Assembly (NCBI GenBank): GCA_963741495.1
Contig: CAVUID010000014.1
Span: 12,424-76,423, forward strand
Reading direction: 5' to 3'
Source: Sulfurimicrobium sp963741495
GTDB taxonomy: Bacteria > Pseudomonadota > Gammaproteobacteria > Burkholderiales > Sulfuricellaceae
Length of the DNA stretch: 64,000 bases
Below are positions 35,450 through 44,268 of this stretch, piece after piece. Numbering within the stretch: position 1 is the first letter of the stretch; each line of letters opens with the position of its first letter. The translations under genes and the position numbers were made by a program. The notes beneath the pieces are model-generated. The model did not search any database. It was not told the DNA's origin and was given only the letters and a program-made list of their open reading frames with translations.

Positions 35450-36205
35450 TTAGAAGTTGCACAGGGTCAGGTCGAATTCGACGCTGAGATCGCAGGGCCT
35501 TGGTTTTTGTATGCCGCCAAGCGTGGTGAAGCGGATATTGATGGCGTATTTGTTGGCGCTGATTTCGGGAAAGCATGGAACGTCGCTGCTCAGCGTGATG
35601 CGTATCATTTGCGCCACGCGGCCTGCCAGCATTTGCTGAAATGCGCCCTGCTGGGCAATCTGATGCGTGGTTTTGCCGCTGTCGCGCAGCAGGTTGAGCA
35701 CCAGTCGCAAACCCTTGTATATCGGTAGCAGTGGTGCGAGCCATTCATGCAGCGCGATGCGCCGCGTCTCTTCATCCTGGCTGAGCCAGAAATGGTAGGA
35801 AGGCAGATCGAATTCGCACACGCCACCCGGAATGGTGGTGCGTTGCTTGATGCTCATCAGCCATTCGTTATCGCGGACATGCTGGCCCAGTTTGCCGGAC
35901 AGTTCGTGCAGTTTGGCCGCCGTCTGGCTGATGTCCGTCAGAATGTTGTCCAGCGCTTCCTGCGAAATGGCGGGGTTGTGGCGCAGGGCTTCCAGAACGT
36001 GTTTCTGGCGTTCCAGTTCCTGCAGCAGGTCGGTTTTCAGGTCGGCGCGACAGGAAACTTCAAGAATTTCAAACAGGGAAAGCAGGGCGGCGTGGTGATC
36101 CAGCGCCTGTGACTGAGCGGCAAAAAATTCTGCTTTGGCGAACAAATCCTCAAGCCGCAACAAAGTGCGAACCCGTTCGTTGAGAGGATAGTCGTAGCTA
36201 ATCAT
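35450..36205 (-). CDS. zapD: cell division protein ZapD
   Basis: 251 residues starting MISYDYPLNERVRTLLRLED, the hallmark of ZapD (DUF1342). It bundles FtsZ filaments at the septum in the cytoplasm. Other conserved parts are NEWLMSIKQRTTIPGG, CEFDLPSYHFWL and QMIRITL. Full length, with a 5-base spacer to yacG. Confidence 0.93.
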   Translation of the reverse strand: MISYDYPLNERVRTLLRLEDLFAKAEFFAAQSQALDHHAALLSLFEILEVSCRADLKTDLLQELERQKHVLEALRHNPAISQEALDNILTDISQTAAKLHELSGKLGQHVRDNEWLMSIKQRTTIPGGVCEFDLPSYHFWLSQDEETRRIALHEWLAPLLPIYKGLRLVLNLLRDSGKTTHQIAQQGAFQQMLAGRVAQMIRITLSSDVPCFPEISANKYAINIRFTTLGGIQKPRPCDLSVEFDLTLCNF

Positions 36206-36540
36206 GTAACTGGACAGCCTTTATGATGCGGGCTAAAAAACCTTGCGGTTGCGCTTGGCGCGGGCGAAAAACTGGCACAATTCTGACGGAAAATCATGAG
36301 TTTGACAAACATATTTTATGCAGTTTGGTGGTATTGGTCAGGGGTGGGCTTGCATGGCGCCGAGTAATGGACATGACGTCCGGAAAAATATTGCAGTAAT
36401 GTACTCATGGCACTGGTACATTCATACTACTTATTGAAAAATATAGATATTTTATGTTTTATTAGTTTGCATCCCGAAAAAAAATCGGTATGCTAGGCAA
36501 CATCCGCTACGGGATAAAAAGCTAAATGGAGGATGAAACG
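36206..36540 (+). promoter_or_regulatory. sox operon upstream region with a candidate promoter
   Basis: No gene is seen in these 335 bases. The part from about 36400 on is strikingly A/T rich. A possible sigma-70 promoter is TTGCAT (36467-36472), 16 bases, TATGCT (36489-36494). GGAGG at about 36526 precedes the soxX start. Divergent control of zapD from the same gap is likely. Confidence 0.35.
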
Positions 36541-36913
36541 ATGCGCCAACGCATTTCCCTTTTGATGGTTGCACTTGTACTGGGCGCCAGTGTGAGCGGC
36601 TCCAGTATGGGCTGAAGAAGATGAGCCGAAGCAACGTCCGGCATGCCAGGTCAGGCGCTGGCTTTCAGCAACAAAAAAGGCAACTGCCTCGCTTGCCATG
36701 CCATGCCCGGCACCAAGGGTGAAATGGCCGGGTCGATCGCGCCACCTCTGATTGCCATGAAGCTGCGCTGGCCGGATCGTGCCAAGCTGCGTGCTCAGGT
36801 ATGGGATGCCACTGTGGCAAATCCACAGACTTCCATGCCGCCCATGGGCAAGCACAAGATTCTGACCGAAGCAGGAAATCGATCAGGTCGTGGACTTTAT
36901 TTACACCCTTTAA
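36541..36913 (+). CDS. soxX: sulfur oxidation c-type cytochrome SoxX, frame broken three times
   Basis: About 124 residues, a short-form SoxX. A signal peptide starts at ATG 36541. Two near-compensating indels (about 36613-36616 and 36630) bracket the signal cleavage region, and an extra G near 36872 shifts the end; removing it gives ILTEAEIDQVVDFIYTL and a stop at 36911. The mature part has one c-heme site, CLACH, preceded by KKGN, and GSIAPPLIAMKLRWPD. SoxX pairs with SoxA to load thiosulfate onto SoxY. Heads soxXYZAB. Confidence 0.85.
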
Positions 36914-36935
36914 TACCTAGTAAGGAGCTCCAAAC

Positions 36936-37407
36936 ATGAACCAATTGCGTAGAACTTTTCTGAAAAGCACCGGCGCTGCCGGTACGGTCGCAGTGGCGAT
37001 TGCAGCCGGACTGCTCAAGCCGGGCCAGGTGCTGGCTGCCGAGTGGAACAAGAATGCTTTTGAAGCCAAGAACATTGCCGATGCCATGAAAGGTATCAAT
37101 GCCGACGGTGCTGCCAAGAGCGCGGACATCCTGATCAAGGCGCCGGAAATTGCAGAAAACGGCGCTGTCGTGCCGGTGGAAGTCACCAGCAAGATTGCTG
37201 GCACCACGGAGCATCGCGATTTTTGTCGATCAGAACGTTAATCCGCTGATCGCCGATTTTACTTTGTCCAATGGTGCAGAAGGTTATGTCTCCACCCGCA
37301 TCAAGATGGCCAAGACCTCCAATGTCACCGTGGTGGTGAAGGCGGGCGGCAAGTCCTACATGGCGTCCAAGGAAGTGAAGGTCACGATCGGTGGTTGCGG
37401 CGGTTAA
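36936..37407 (+). CDS. soxY: thiosulfate carrier subunit SoxY, frame broken once
   Basis: About 156 residues. Twin-arginine signal MNQLRRTFLKSTGAAG; SoxY is known to be exported by Tat together with SoxZ. The frame shifts at an extra G near 37207-37210; the second part contains SIAIFVDQNVNPLIADFTL and ends with the swinging-arm motif GGCGG, whose Cys carries the sulfur substrate. The perfect C-terminus argues for a sequence error rather than a dead gene. Confidence 0.9.
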
Positions 37408-37515
37408 TGCGACTGCCGGTTTTCTCGTGATCGCCAGCAGCAGGTCTGCGAACACAAGATTAAGCTGGCAACCGCGATCTGATAACTGAATTACTAAATT
37501 TTAAAGGATATCAAA

Positions 37516-37830
37516 ATGGCTGAACCGATGAAAATCCGCGCCCAGATGCAGGGCGACACCGCAGACATCAAAGTGCTGATGAATCACATCATGGAAACCG
37601 GTTTGCGCAAGGATGCCAAGACCGGCCAGATGATTCCGGCACATCACATTCAATCTGTGAATGTAACTGTAGGCGGCAAGACCGTTCTGGATGCGCAGTG
37701 GGGCTACGCCGTGGCCAAGAACCCCTTCCTCGGCTTCAAGGTCAAGGGTGCCAAGGCCGGTGACAAGGTCGTGATGAACTGGGTGGACAACAAGGGCGAC
37801 AAGCGCACTGACGAAGCGGCAATCAGCTAA
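37516..37830 (+). CDS. soxZ: thiosulfate carrier subunit SoxZ
   Basis: 104 residues, single SoxZ domain: MKIRAQMQGDTADIKVLMNH, ETGLRKDAKTGQMIPAHHIQ and WVDNKGDKRTDEA. No signal peptide, as usual, because it travels with SoxY through Tat. AAAGGATAT precedes ATG 37516. A hairpin without T-run (37842-37862) follows. Confidence 0.95.
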   Translation: MAEPMKIRAQMQGDTADIKVLMNHIMETGLRKDAKTGQMIPAHHIQSVNVTVGGKTVLDAQWGYAVAKNPFLGFKVKGAKAGDKVVMNWVDNKGDKRTDEAAIS

Positions 37831-37885
37831 ATACAAGCCGCGGGCCGGGGGTTTCCCGGCCCACCCCATCCGACGGAGGAATGGT

Positions 37886-38714
37886 ATGAAAAAAATTGCA
37901 TTGGCCTTGCTGGGAGCAGGCTTGGTGGCAAGTGCAGTGGCGCAGGCCGGGCCCGAAGACGATCGCAAGCAGTTGATTGCCCATTTCAAGAGCAAGTTGC
38001 CTACGGTTAAGCATCAGGATTACATTTATGGCGCGCTGGCTCTGGATAAGGACAGCAAGTCGCAATACGACAGCATCATGGAGTTCCCCCCATTTGAAGG
38101 CGTGGTTGAAGCCGGCAAGGAAATGTGGGACAAGCCGTTCAAGAATGGCAAGACCTTTGCCAGTTGCTTCCCCAATGGCGGCAAGAATGTGGCTGGCAAT
38201 TACCCCCGTTTCGATGCGTCGCTGAACAAGGTGGTGACTTTCGAGACGGACATCAACCAGTGCCTCAAGGCAACGGTGAAGACCGAGTTCAAGTTACGCG
38301 ACGTGAATACCATGGGTATTCTGACCGCCTATGCGCGTACCTTGTCCGATGGCATGAAAATGAATGTCAAGGTTGAGGGTGCCGCGGCGCTGGCTGCCTA
38401 CGAGGCTGGCAAGAATTTCTACTTTCAGCGTCGTGGCCAGTTGAATTTCTCCTGCGCCACCTGCCATGTTGACAATGCGGGCAACCGTATTCGTGCCGAA
38501 GTGCTGTCGCCCACGCTGGGCCAGACCACGCACTGGCCGGTATTTCGTGCCGGCGAGCATCTGACGACGCTGCAGGCCCGCTTCAGAGGATGCAACAGCC
38601 AGGTGCGCGCGGTGCCGTTCCGAGCCTGGCAGCGAAGAGTACAACAATCTGGAATATTTCATGTCCTACCAGGACAATGGCTTGCCGCTCAAGGCGTCCG
38701 TATTCCGCAAGTAA
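37886..38714 (+). CDS. soxA: sulfur oxidation c-type cytochrome SoxA, frame broken once
   Basis: About 276 residues with a cleavable signal peptide (KKIALALLGAGLVASAVAQA). One CxxCH heme site in FSCATCHVDN, and the catalytic Cys-persulfide heme ligand in FRGCNSQVRA. Only one CxxCH means the mono-heme form. An extra C near 38621 shifts the last 30 residues; removing it gives VPFEPGSEEYNNLEYFMSYQ and VFRK with a stop at 38712. SoxAX joins thiosulfate to the SoxY cysteine. Confidence 0.9.
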
Positions 38715-38725
38715 TTCGCATGTGG

Positions 38726-38756
38726 GCCGCGGCACGTCCGTGCTGCGGCTTTTTTT
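38726..38756 (+). terminator. rho-independent-type hairpin between soxA and soxB
   Basis: GCCGCGGCAC, 4-base loop, GTGCTGCGGC (one mismatch) followed by seven T. It lies 11 bases after the restored soxA stop and 60 bases before soxB, so it may end most transcripts or lower soxB expression relative to soxXYZA. Confidence 0.7.
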
Positions 38757-38815
38757 CGCCCATCACTTCCGGGCATCATAAAAACATAATACAAACAGAC
38801 ACATAGGAGCATCAC

Positions 38816-40535
38816 ATGTCCATGAATCGCCGTGAATTTCTGCAGCTGCTGGCTGCGGCGAGCGCAACCGGTTTTGCACTCAACAGCAAATTTGCACTGG
38901 CCTCGGCACAAGGTGGACAGTTTTACGATGTGCCCAAATTCGGCAATGTCAGCTTGCTGCATATCACCGATTCTCATGCACAATTGATGCCGATTTATTT
39001 CCGCGAGCCCAATGTCAACATCGGTCTGGGCGAACATTTTGGCAAGGCGCCGCATCTGGTTGGCGAAAAGCTGCTCAAGCAATTCGGTATCCGGCCCGGC
39101 ACCTACGGAGGCCCATGCTTTCACCTATCTCGATTTCTCCGCTGCCGCAAAGACCTACGGCAAGGTCGGCGGCTTTGCGCATCTTTCCACGCTGGTGAAG
39201 AAAATGCGCGCATCACGTCCCGGCGCGCTGTTGCTGGATGGCGGCGATACCTGGCAGGGCTCGGCCACCTCGCTGTGGAGCAATGGCCAGGACATGGTCG
39301 ATGCCTGCAAACTGCTCGGCGTGGATGTCATGACCGGCCACTGGGAATTCACGCTCGGCGCCGAGCGCGTCAAGCAGATCGTGGACAACGATTTCAAGGG
39401 CAAGATCGATTTCGTGGCGCAGAACATCAAGACCACCGATTTCGGCGACCAGGTGTTCCAGCCTTATACCATGAAGGAAATGAACGGCGTGCCGGTGGCC
39501 ATCATCGGCCAGGCCTTCCCCTACACGCCGATCGCCAACCCGCGCTGGATGGTGCCGGACTGGAGCTTCGGCATCCAGGACGAGAACATGCAGAAAATCG
39601 TGAACGAAGTTCGTGCCAAGGGCGCGCAGGTGGTGGTGGTGCTGTCCCACAACGGCATGGACGTGGATCTGAAAATGGCCAGCCGCGTCACCGGTATCGA
39701 CGCCATCATGGGCGGCCATACCCACGACGGCATTCCCGCGCCCAGCATTGTCAAGAATGCCAGGGGCCAGACGCTGGTGACCAATGCCGGCTCCAACGGC
39801 AAGTTCCTCGGCGTGCTGGATTTCGATGTCAAGAACGGCAAGGTAGCCGATTTCCGCTACAAGCTGCTGCCGGTCTTCTCCAACCTGCTCGAAGCCGACC
39901 CGGCCATGACGGCGCTGATCAACAAGCACCGCGCGCCTTACGAAGCCAAGCTGAACGAGAAGCTGGCCGTCACGGAAGACTTGCTCTACCGCCGCGGCAA
40001 TTTCAACGGCACTTTCGACCAGCTGATCCTGGATGCGCTGATGGATGTGAAGGGCGCCGATGCGGCCTTCTCGCCCGGCTTCCGCTGGGGCACCACGCTG
40101 TTGCCGGGCGAGGCCATCACCATGGAACGCCTGATGGACCAGACCGCCATCACCTATCCGTCCACCACCCTGACCGAAATGACCGGCGAAACCATCAAGA
40201 CCATCATGGAAGACGTGTGCGACAACCTCTTCAATGACGACCCCTACTACCAGCAGGGCGGCGACATGGTGCGCGTGGGCGGCATCCAGTACACCTGCGA
40301 TCCGCGCCAGAAAATCGGCAAGCGCATCAGCAACATGACGCTCAAGGGCAAGCCGGTCAGCCCCAACAAGACATACAAGGTGGCAGGCTGGGCGCCGGTG
40401 GGCGAGGGCGTGACCGGCGAGCCGATCTGGGAAGTGGTGTCAAAGTGGCTGCGCGACAAGAAAGTGATCACGCCGCGCAAGCTCAACATGCCCAAGCTGG
40501 TGGGGGTCGAGGGTAATCCGGGGATTGCGAAGTAA
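38816..40535 (+). CDS. soxB: thiosulfohydrolase SoxB, frame broken once
   Basis: About 572 residues. Twin-arginine signal MNRREFLQLLAAASATG. Dimanganese metallophosphatase-like core: HITDSHAQLMP, LLDGGDTWQGS, MTGHWEFTLG and MGGHTHDGIP; C-terminal nucleotidase-like domain. The frame shifts near 39105-39112, where an extra base converts PEAHAFTYLDF to another frame; otherwise complete. SoxB releases sulfate from SoxY-bound thiosulfate. soxCD does not follow. Confidence 0.93.
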
Positions 40536-40551
40536 TTCTGGTTATTTCTTT

Positions 40552-40578
40552 AAAAGGGGGCTTTCGGGCCCCTTTTTT
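40552..40578. terminator. bidirectional terminator after soxB
   Basis: AAAAGGGG...CCCCTTTTTT hairpin with a short TTTCG-type loop, A-run on the left and T-run on the right, between the convergent soxB and folB-TSUP genes. It overlaps the stop codon of the minus-strand gene. Confidence 0.75.
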
Positions 40579-41674
40579 ACGCCCAGGCTTTCCACAGCAG
40601 GGAAGCGCCACTTCCCAGCAGCAGGGCGCCGATCAGCTTGAGCATCTGCTCATTGGTCAGGCCGAGGTGGACCTTGTGGCCTATTTTCAGGCCAAGGGCC
40701 ATGATCGGCAGGGCACCGATATAAGCCAGCAGCAGGCCGGGTTGCAGCAGCAAGCCGGTGACAAGGAACATGATCAGGCGCACCCCGCCGTCGATCAGAA
40801 ACAGGCCCGAGAAAGTGGCGCGCAGTTCGACCTTGTCGCGCAGGCGGTGGGAAAGGTAAATGATGAAAGGCGGCCCGCCGGTGCCGAACAGCGCGCCCAC
40901 CGTGCCGCCGCTCAGCCCCGCCGGGATCGCCCACCATTGCGAAGCGGGCTTGTCGCCATGCAGATTGAGGAGGTTGCGCACCCCGAAGACCATCACGAAT
41001 ACCCCCAGGCCGGTCAGCAGCGGCTCCTTGGGCAGGTTGATCAGCAGCGCCACGCCCAGCCCGATGCCGATCAGGCTGAAAGGAAGCAGAGGGCGGATTT
41101 CCTTCCAGTTGACGTGCTGTTTGGCCTTGTGGCCCATCACTACGGAGGCGGTGAAATCGAGCAGCAGAATGAACGGCACCACAAACTGCAAAGGCAGCAA
41201 GTGCGCCAGCAAGGGCACCGCGATCAGCCCCGAGCCAAAACCTGAAATGCCGCGGATGAAGTAGGCCAGCGCAAGAATGATGGGCGCGGCAATCAGCGCC
41301 TCAGTTGAGAATCCGGCTAGGATTTTGTCGCCCCGCTCAATGGTAATGCCCAGCCGCTTGACGCCGCGAATAAGGCCGAGCTTGGTGATGCTGATCCTGA
41401 TCCAGGGCGTGCCGAATTCCTGCATCACGAGTTGCGCTAGATGTTCCGCCAGCGCCTCAACCAGCAGAAAATGTTTTTCAGCCAGCATCTGCTGAATACG
41501 CTCCACCACCTTGCCATAGTCGATGGTGTCGGCCACATCGTCACTGATGCCAGCGCGGCTGTGCGGCAGGCCGATTTCCAGGTCGAGCTGGATGGTTTGC
41601 GGTAATTCGCGTTCCCATGGATAAACGCCGATGATGGTTTCGGCCCTGAATTCGTTGAGGAAAATGATGTCCAT
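40577..41674 (-). CDS. folB: dihydroneopterin aldolase fused to TSUP (TauE/SafE) permease
   Basis: 365-residue single frame. Residues 1-117 are a complete FolB: MDIIFLNEFRAETIIGVYPW, DTIDYGKVVERI, LVEALAEHLA, RGVKRLGITIERG. From about 125 a TSUP permease follows: IRGISGFGSGLIAVPLLAHL, GLSGGTVGALFGTGGPPFII, eight or so membrane helices. These are normally two genes. The join (about 117-125, DKILAGF) lacks a linker, and one missing or extra base there could have fused them. TSUP proteins export sulfite or similar sulfur anions in some bacteria, which fits the sox neighbourhood. Confidence 0.85.
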   Translation of the reverse strand: MDIIFLNEFRAETIIGVYPWERELPQTIQLDLEIGLPHSRAGISDDVADTIDYGKVVERIQQMLAEKHFLLVEALAEHLAQLVMQEFGTPWIRISITKLGLIRGVKRLGITIERGDKILAGFSTEALIAAPIILALAYFIRGISGFGSGLIAVPLLAHLLPLQFVVPFILLLDFTASVVMGHKAKQHVNWKEIRPLLPFSLIGIGLGVALLINLPKEPLLTGLGVFVMVFGVRNLLNLHGDKPASQWWAIPAGLSGGTVGALFGTGGPPFIIYLSHRLRDKVELRATFSGLFLIDGGVRLIMFLVTGLLLQPGLLLAYIGALPIMALGLKIGHKVHLGLTNEQMLKLIGALLLGSGASLLWKAWA

Positions 41675-41741
41675 GGTGTATGGGCGCGATCGTTATGCGG
41701 GCGCCCCTTTTTGCCGTAAAATTCGAAGCTTGCGATTTTAA

Positions 41742-42377
41742 GTGATTTGTTATGCCCTCGATAGTTTTTGTTGCCTCGCCTACCTGATCGGCTCCCTTTC
41801 CTTTGCCGTGATCGTGAGCAAAGCATTCGGCCTGGCCGATCCGCGCTCTTTCGGCTCGAAGAATCCGGGCGCCACCAATGTTTTGCGCACCGGAAAAAAA
41901 CTCGCCGCGGCGCTGACCCTGCTGGGCGATGCAGCAAAGGGCTGGCTGGCGGTTTTTCTGGCGATTGCTTATGGGCCGGATTACGGCATTGGGGAGGCGG
42001 GGGTTGCCGCTGTGGCGCTGGCCGTGTTCGTGGGGCACGTATACCCGGTGTTTTTCGGCTTTCACGGCGGCAAGGGAGTTGCCACGGCACTGGGCATCCT
42101 GCTGGCGCTTAATGCGTGGATGGGGTTGGCGGTGCTGGCCACCTGGCTACTGGCGACTTACATGTGGCGCACTTCATCCCTTTCCGCCCTGATCGCTGCA
42201 GGCTTCGCGCCGCTGTACGGGATCACGATACTCGGGGCAAACAGTTACAGCCTGGCGGTCCTGCTGCTTTCGCTGTTGCTGGTGTGGCGCCACAAATCCA
42301 ATATCCAGAACCTGTTGTCCGGCAAGGAAACCCGCCTCGGCGGGAAGCCGAAGCCGGGTGACTCGCCGCCGGAATAA
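41742..42377 (+). CDS. plsY: glycerol-3-phosphate acyltransferase PlsY
   Basis: About 210 residues, five or more membrane helices, with AYLIGSLSFAVIV, the acyltransferase motif SKNPGATNVLR, and FFGFHGGKGVATALG. PlsY makes lysophosphatidic acid from acyl-phosphate. The open frame starts at GTG 41742, but the family N-terminus is better matched from ATG 41752 (MPSIVFV) if a C is missing near 41774-41776, which would give VALAYLIGS. It is divergent from folB, as in many Proteobacteria. Confidence 0.93.
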   Translation: MICYALDSFCCLAYLIGSLSFAVIVSKAFGLADPRSFGSKNPGATNVLRTGKKLAAALTLLGDAAKGWLAVFLAIAYGPDYGIGEAGVAAVALAVFVGHVYPVFFGFHGGKGVATALGILLALNAWMGLAVLATWLLATYMWRTSSLSALIAAGFAPLYGITILGANSYSLAVLLLSLLLVWRHKSNIQNLLSGKETRLGGKPKPGDSPPE

Positions 42378-42389
42378 AAGGGGGTGTCC

Positions 42390-43178
42390 ATGACCTGGTT
42401 CCAGAAAGAAATGGACTACGCGCGGGAAAATCTGGAGCAGGTTTCCCGCACCGCGATCGACCACGCCAGCGAGAAGCTGGATGGCGTGGTGCGCGAAGGC
42501 ATTGCCCAGGCCAGTGGAGAAATGCGCGAAGTGGTGCTGGGCGCGAGCCGGGAGGTGGACGCCAAGCTCGACAAGATTTCTGCCGAACTGCACAGCCAGC
42601 GCCAGTTTACCAAGTCAGACGTGAAGGAAATGGTGGATTACGCTGCGGATCGTCTGGGGGTCGCCATGGACGAGCGCACCCGGGTGATGAAGTCGGAGAT
42701 TACCGCCCTGATTCAGGAAAAGGTCGAGTATCTCAAACAGGAAGTGGATGCGTTTTTCATCCAGCGCCAGCAGGATCTGGCGCGTGAACGGCGCCGGCTG
42801 ATTGCCAATGTGCTGATCGCGGTGACGGCCTCTGTTGCGATGGGCATCTTGTCCCTGATGTTTCACCGCGTCGGAGAAGGCAGCGTGGACATGCTGGGCA
42901 TCTTCCGCATCGTGTTCGCCTCGCTCGGTGGCGGCTACCTGGTGTATCTGCTGGTCAACATGGTGATCAAATACCGTCGTATGTCCGAGCACCGCAAGGA
43001 TTTTGTGTTCCTGACCATGAAGTACTGGGGCATTCTGCGGCCGGAGAGTCTGTTCAGCCATGCGCTGGTGGCAGTGATTCTGCTCGTCTTTGGGGCGCTG
43101 CTGTTTTTTCCTGAATATCTTGGGCGCTGGCTGGGTAGTGAGACCTTGCTGCGCTGGGCGGCTCAGTTGAAGGGTTAG
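42390..43178 (+). CDS. membrane protein with long N-terminal helix, unknown function
   Basis: 262 residues. The first 130 are charged and helical with heptad-like repeats (DHASEKLDGVVREGIAQASG), probably coiled coil or an amphipathic bundle. Three or so membrane helices follow (IANVLIAVTASVAMGILSLMF, FASLGGGYLVYLLVNMVI, ALVAVILLVFGALLFF). The product is not one I can name. ATG 42390 follows a GGGGGTGTCC spacer. It is likely co-transcribed with plsY (12 bases). Confidence 0.75.
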   Translation: MTWFQKEMDYARENLEQVSRTAIDHASEKLDGVVREGIAQASGEMREVVLGASREVDAKLDKISAELHSQRQFTKSDVKEMVDYAADRLGVAMDERTRVMKSEITALIQEKVEYLKQEVDAFFIQRQQDLARERRRLIANVLIAVTASVAMGILSLMFHRVGEGSVDMLGIFRIVFASLGGGYLVYLLVNMVIKYRRMSEHRKDFVFLTMKYWGILRPESLFSHALVAVILLVFGALLFFPEYLGRWLGSETLLRWAAQLKG

Positions 43179-43196
43179 CCTGGCGCTTCCACAAAC

Positions 43197-43229
43197 GTAG
43201 GTCGGGTTTTAACCCGACATGTCGGGCTA
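43197..43229. repeat. GTAGGTCGG palindromic repeat, copy 2
   Basis: GTAGGTCGGGTTTTAACCCG followed by ACATGTCGGGCTA: a shortened copy of the family at 3442 and 49305, lacking the closing CCTAC arm. It sits between convergent genes and overlaps the tsaD stop. Confidence 0.7.
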
Positions 43230-44260
43230 GTTAGGCGCAGCCAGCGTTTCCAGATCCCATCTCGGCTTGATCGGGAAATTCATGGTGTGGCGGCCTTCGT
43301 GGCGCAGGCGCATCGCGCCGGCAAAGGCGATCATTGCGCCGTTGTCGGTGCAGAATTCCAGCTTGGGGTAGAACACCTCGAATTTCTTTTTTGCCGCGGC
43401 ATGGCTGAGCCCTTCCCTGAGCTGCTTGTTGGCGCCCACGCCGCCCGCCACGACCAGGCGCGACAGGCCGCTTTGCCTGAGCGCGGCAACCGATTTCTTG
43501 GTCAGCACTTCCACGATGGCTTCCTGAAAGGCGCAGGCAGATGTCGGCCCGGGTCTGTTCGTCCAGTTCCTTTCCGTCTGCCGTCTGTTGTCTGACCAGA
43601 GTCAGGACCGCGGTCTTGAGACCGCTGAAGCTGAAATTCAGGTCGCCGCTTTTGAGCATCGGGCGCGGCAGGGTGAAGCGGCCAGGCGCGCCTTGCTGTG
43701 CCAGCTTCGATAGCGCCGGACCGCCCGGATAGCCCAGCCCCAGCAGCTTGGCGGTCTTGTCGAAGGCTTCGCCGGCAGCATCGTCGAGCGTGTCTCCGAG
43801 CGTGACGTACTGGCCGATGCCGGTGACTTCCATCAGTTGGCGAATGGCCGCCGGAAACCAGCAGCGCAATGAAAGGGAACTCGGGCGGATTTTCTTCCAG
43901 CAGCGGTGCCAGCAGGTGGCCTTCGAGGTGGTGCACGCCGACAGTCGGCACCTTGAGAGCGAAAGCCAGCGCGGCGGCGATACTCGCGCCCACCAGCAGT
44001 GCACCGGCCAGCCCAGGCCCTTCGGTGTAGGCAATGCCTTCAATATCCTCAAGGGTGCAATCCGCTTCCTTCAGCACCTGGCGGGTGAGCGGCAGGACGC
44101 GGCGGATATGGTCGCGCGAGGCGAGTTCCGGCACCACGCCGCCGTATTCGGCGTGCATCGCCACCTGGGAATGCAGGGCGTGAGAAAGCAGGCCGCGCTC
44201 CGTGTGGTAGAGCGCAACGCCGGTTTCATCGCAGGAGGATTCGATTCCCAGAACTAGCAT
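43227..44260 (-). CDS. tsaD: tRNA threonylcarbamoyladenosine transferase TsaD, frame broken twice
   Basis: About 345 residues. MLVLGIESSCDETGVALYH begins the ASKHA fold; the metal site VHHLEGHLLAP is intact. An extra base near 43839-43842 (SGGHS to QLMEV) and another near 43527-43539 (ADICLAFQEAIVEVL) break the frame; the last part RLVVAGGVGANKQLRE and CTDNGAMIAFAG is complete. TsaD installs t6A37 in ANN-reading tRNAs and is essential in most bacteria, so the breaks are almost surely sequence errors. ATG 44260 gives the family start. Confidence 0.92.
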
Positions 44261-44268
44261 GGGGCGGA

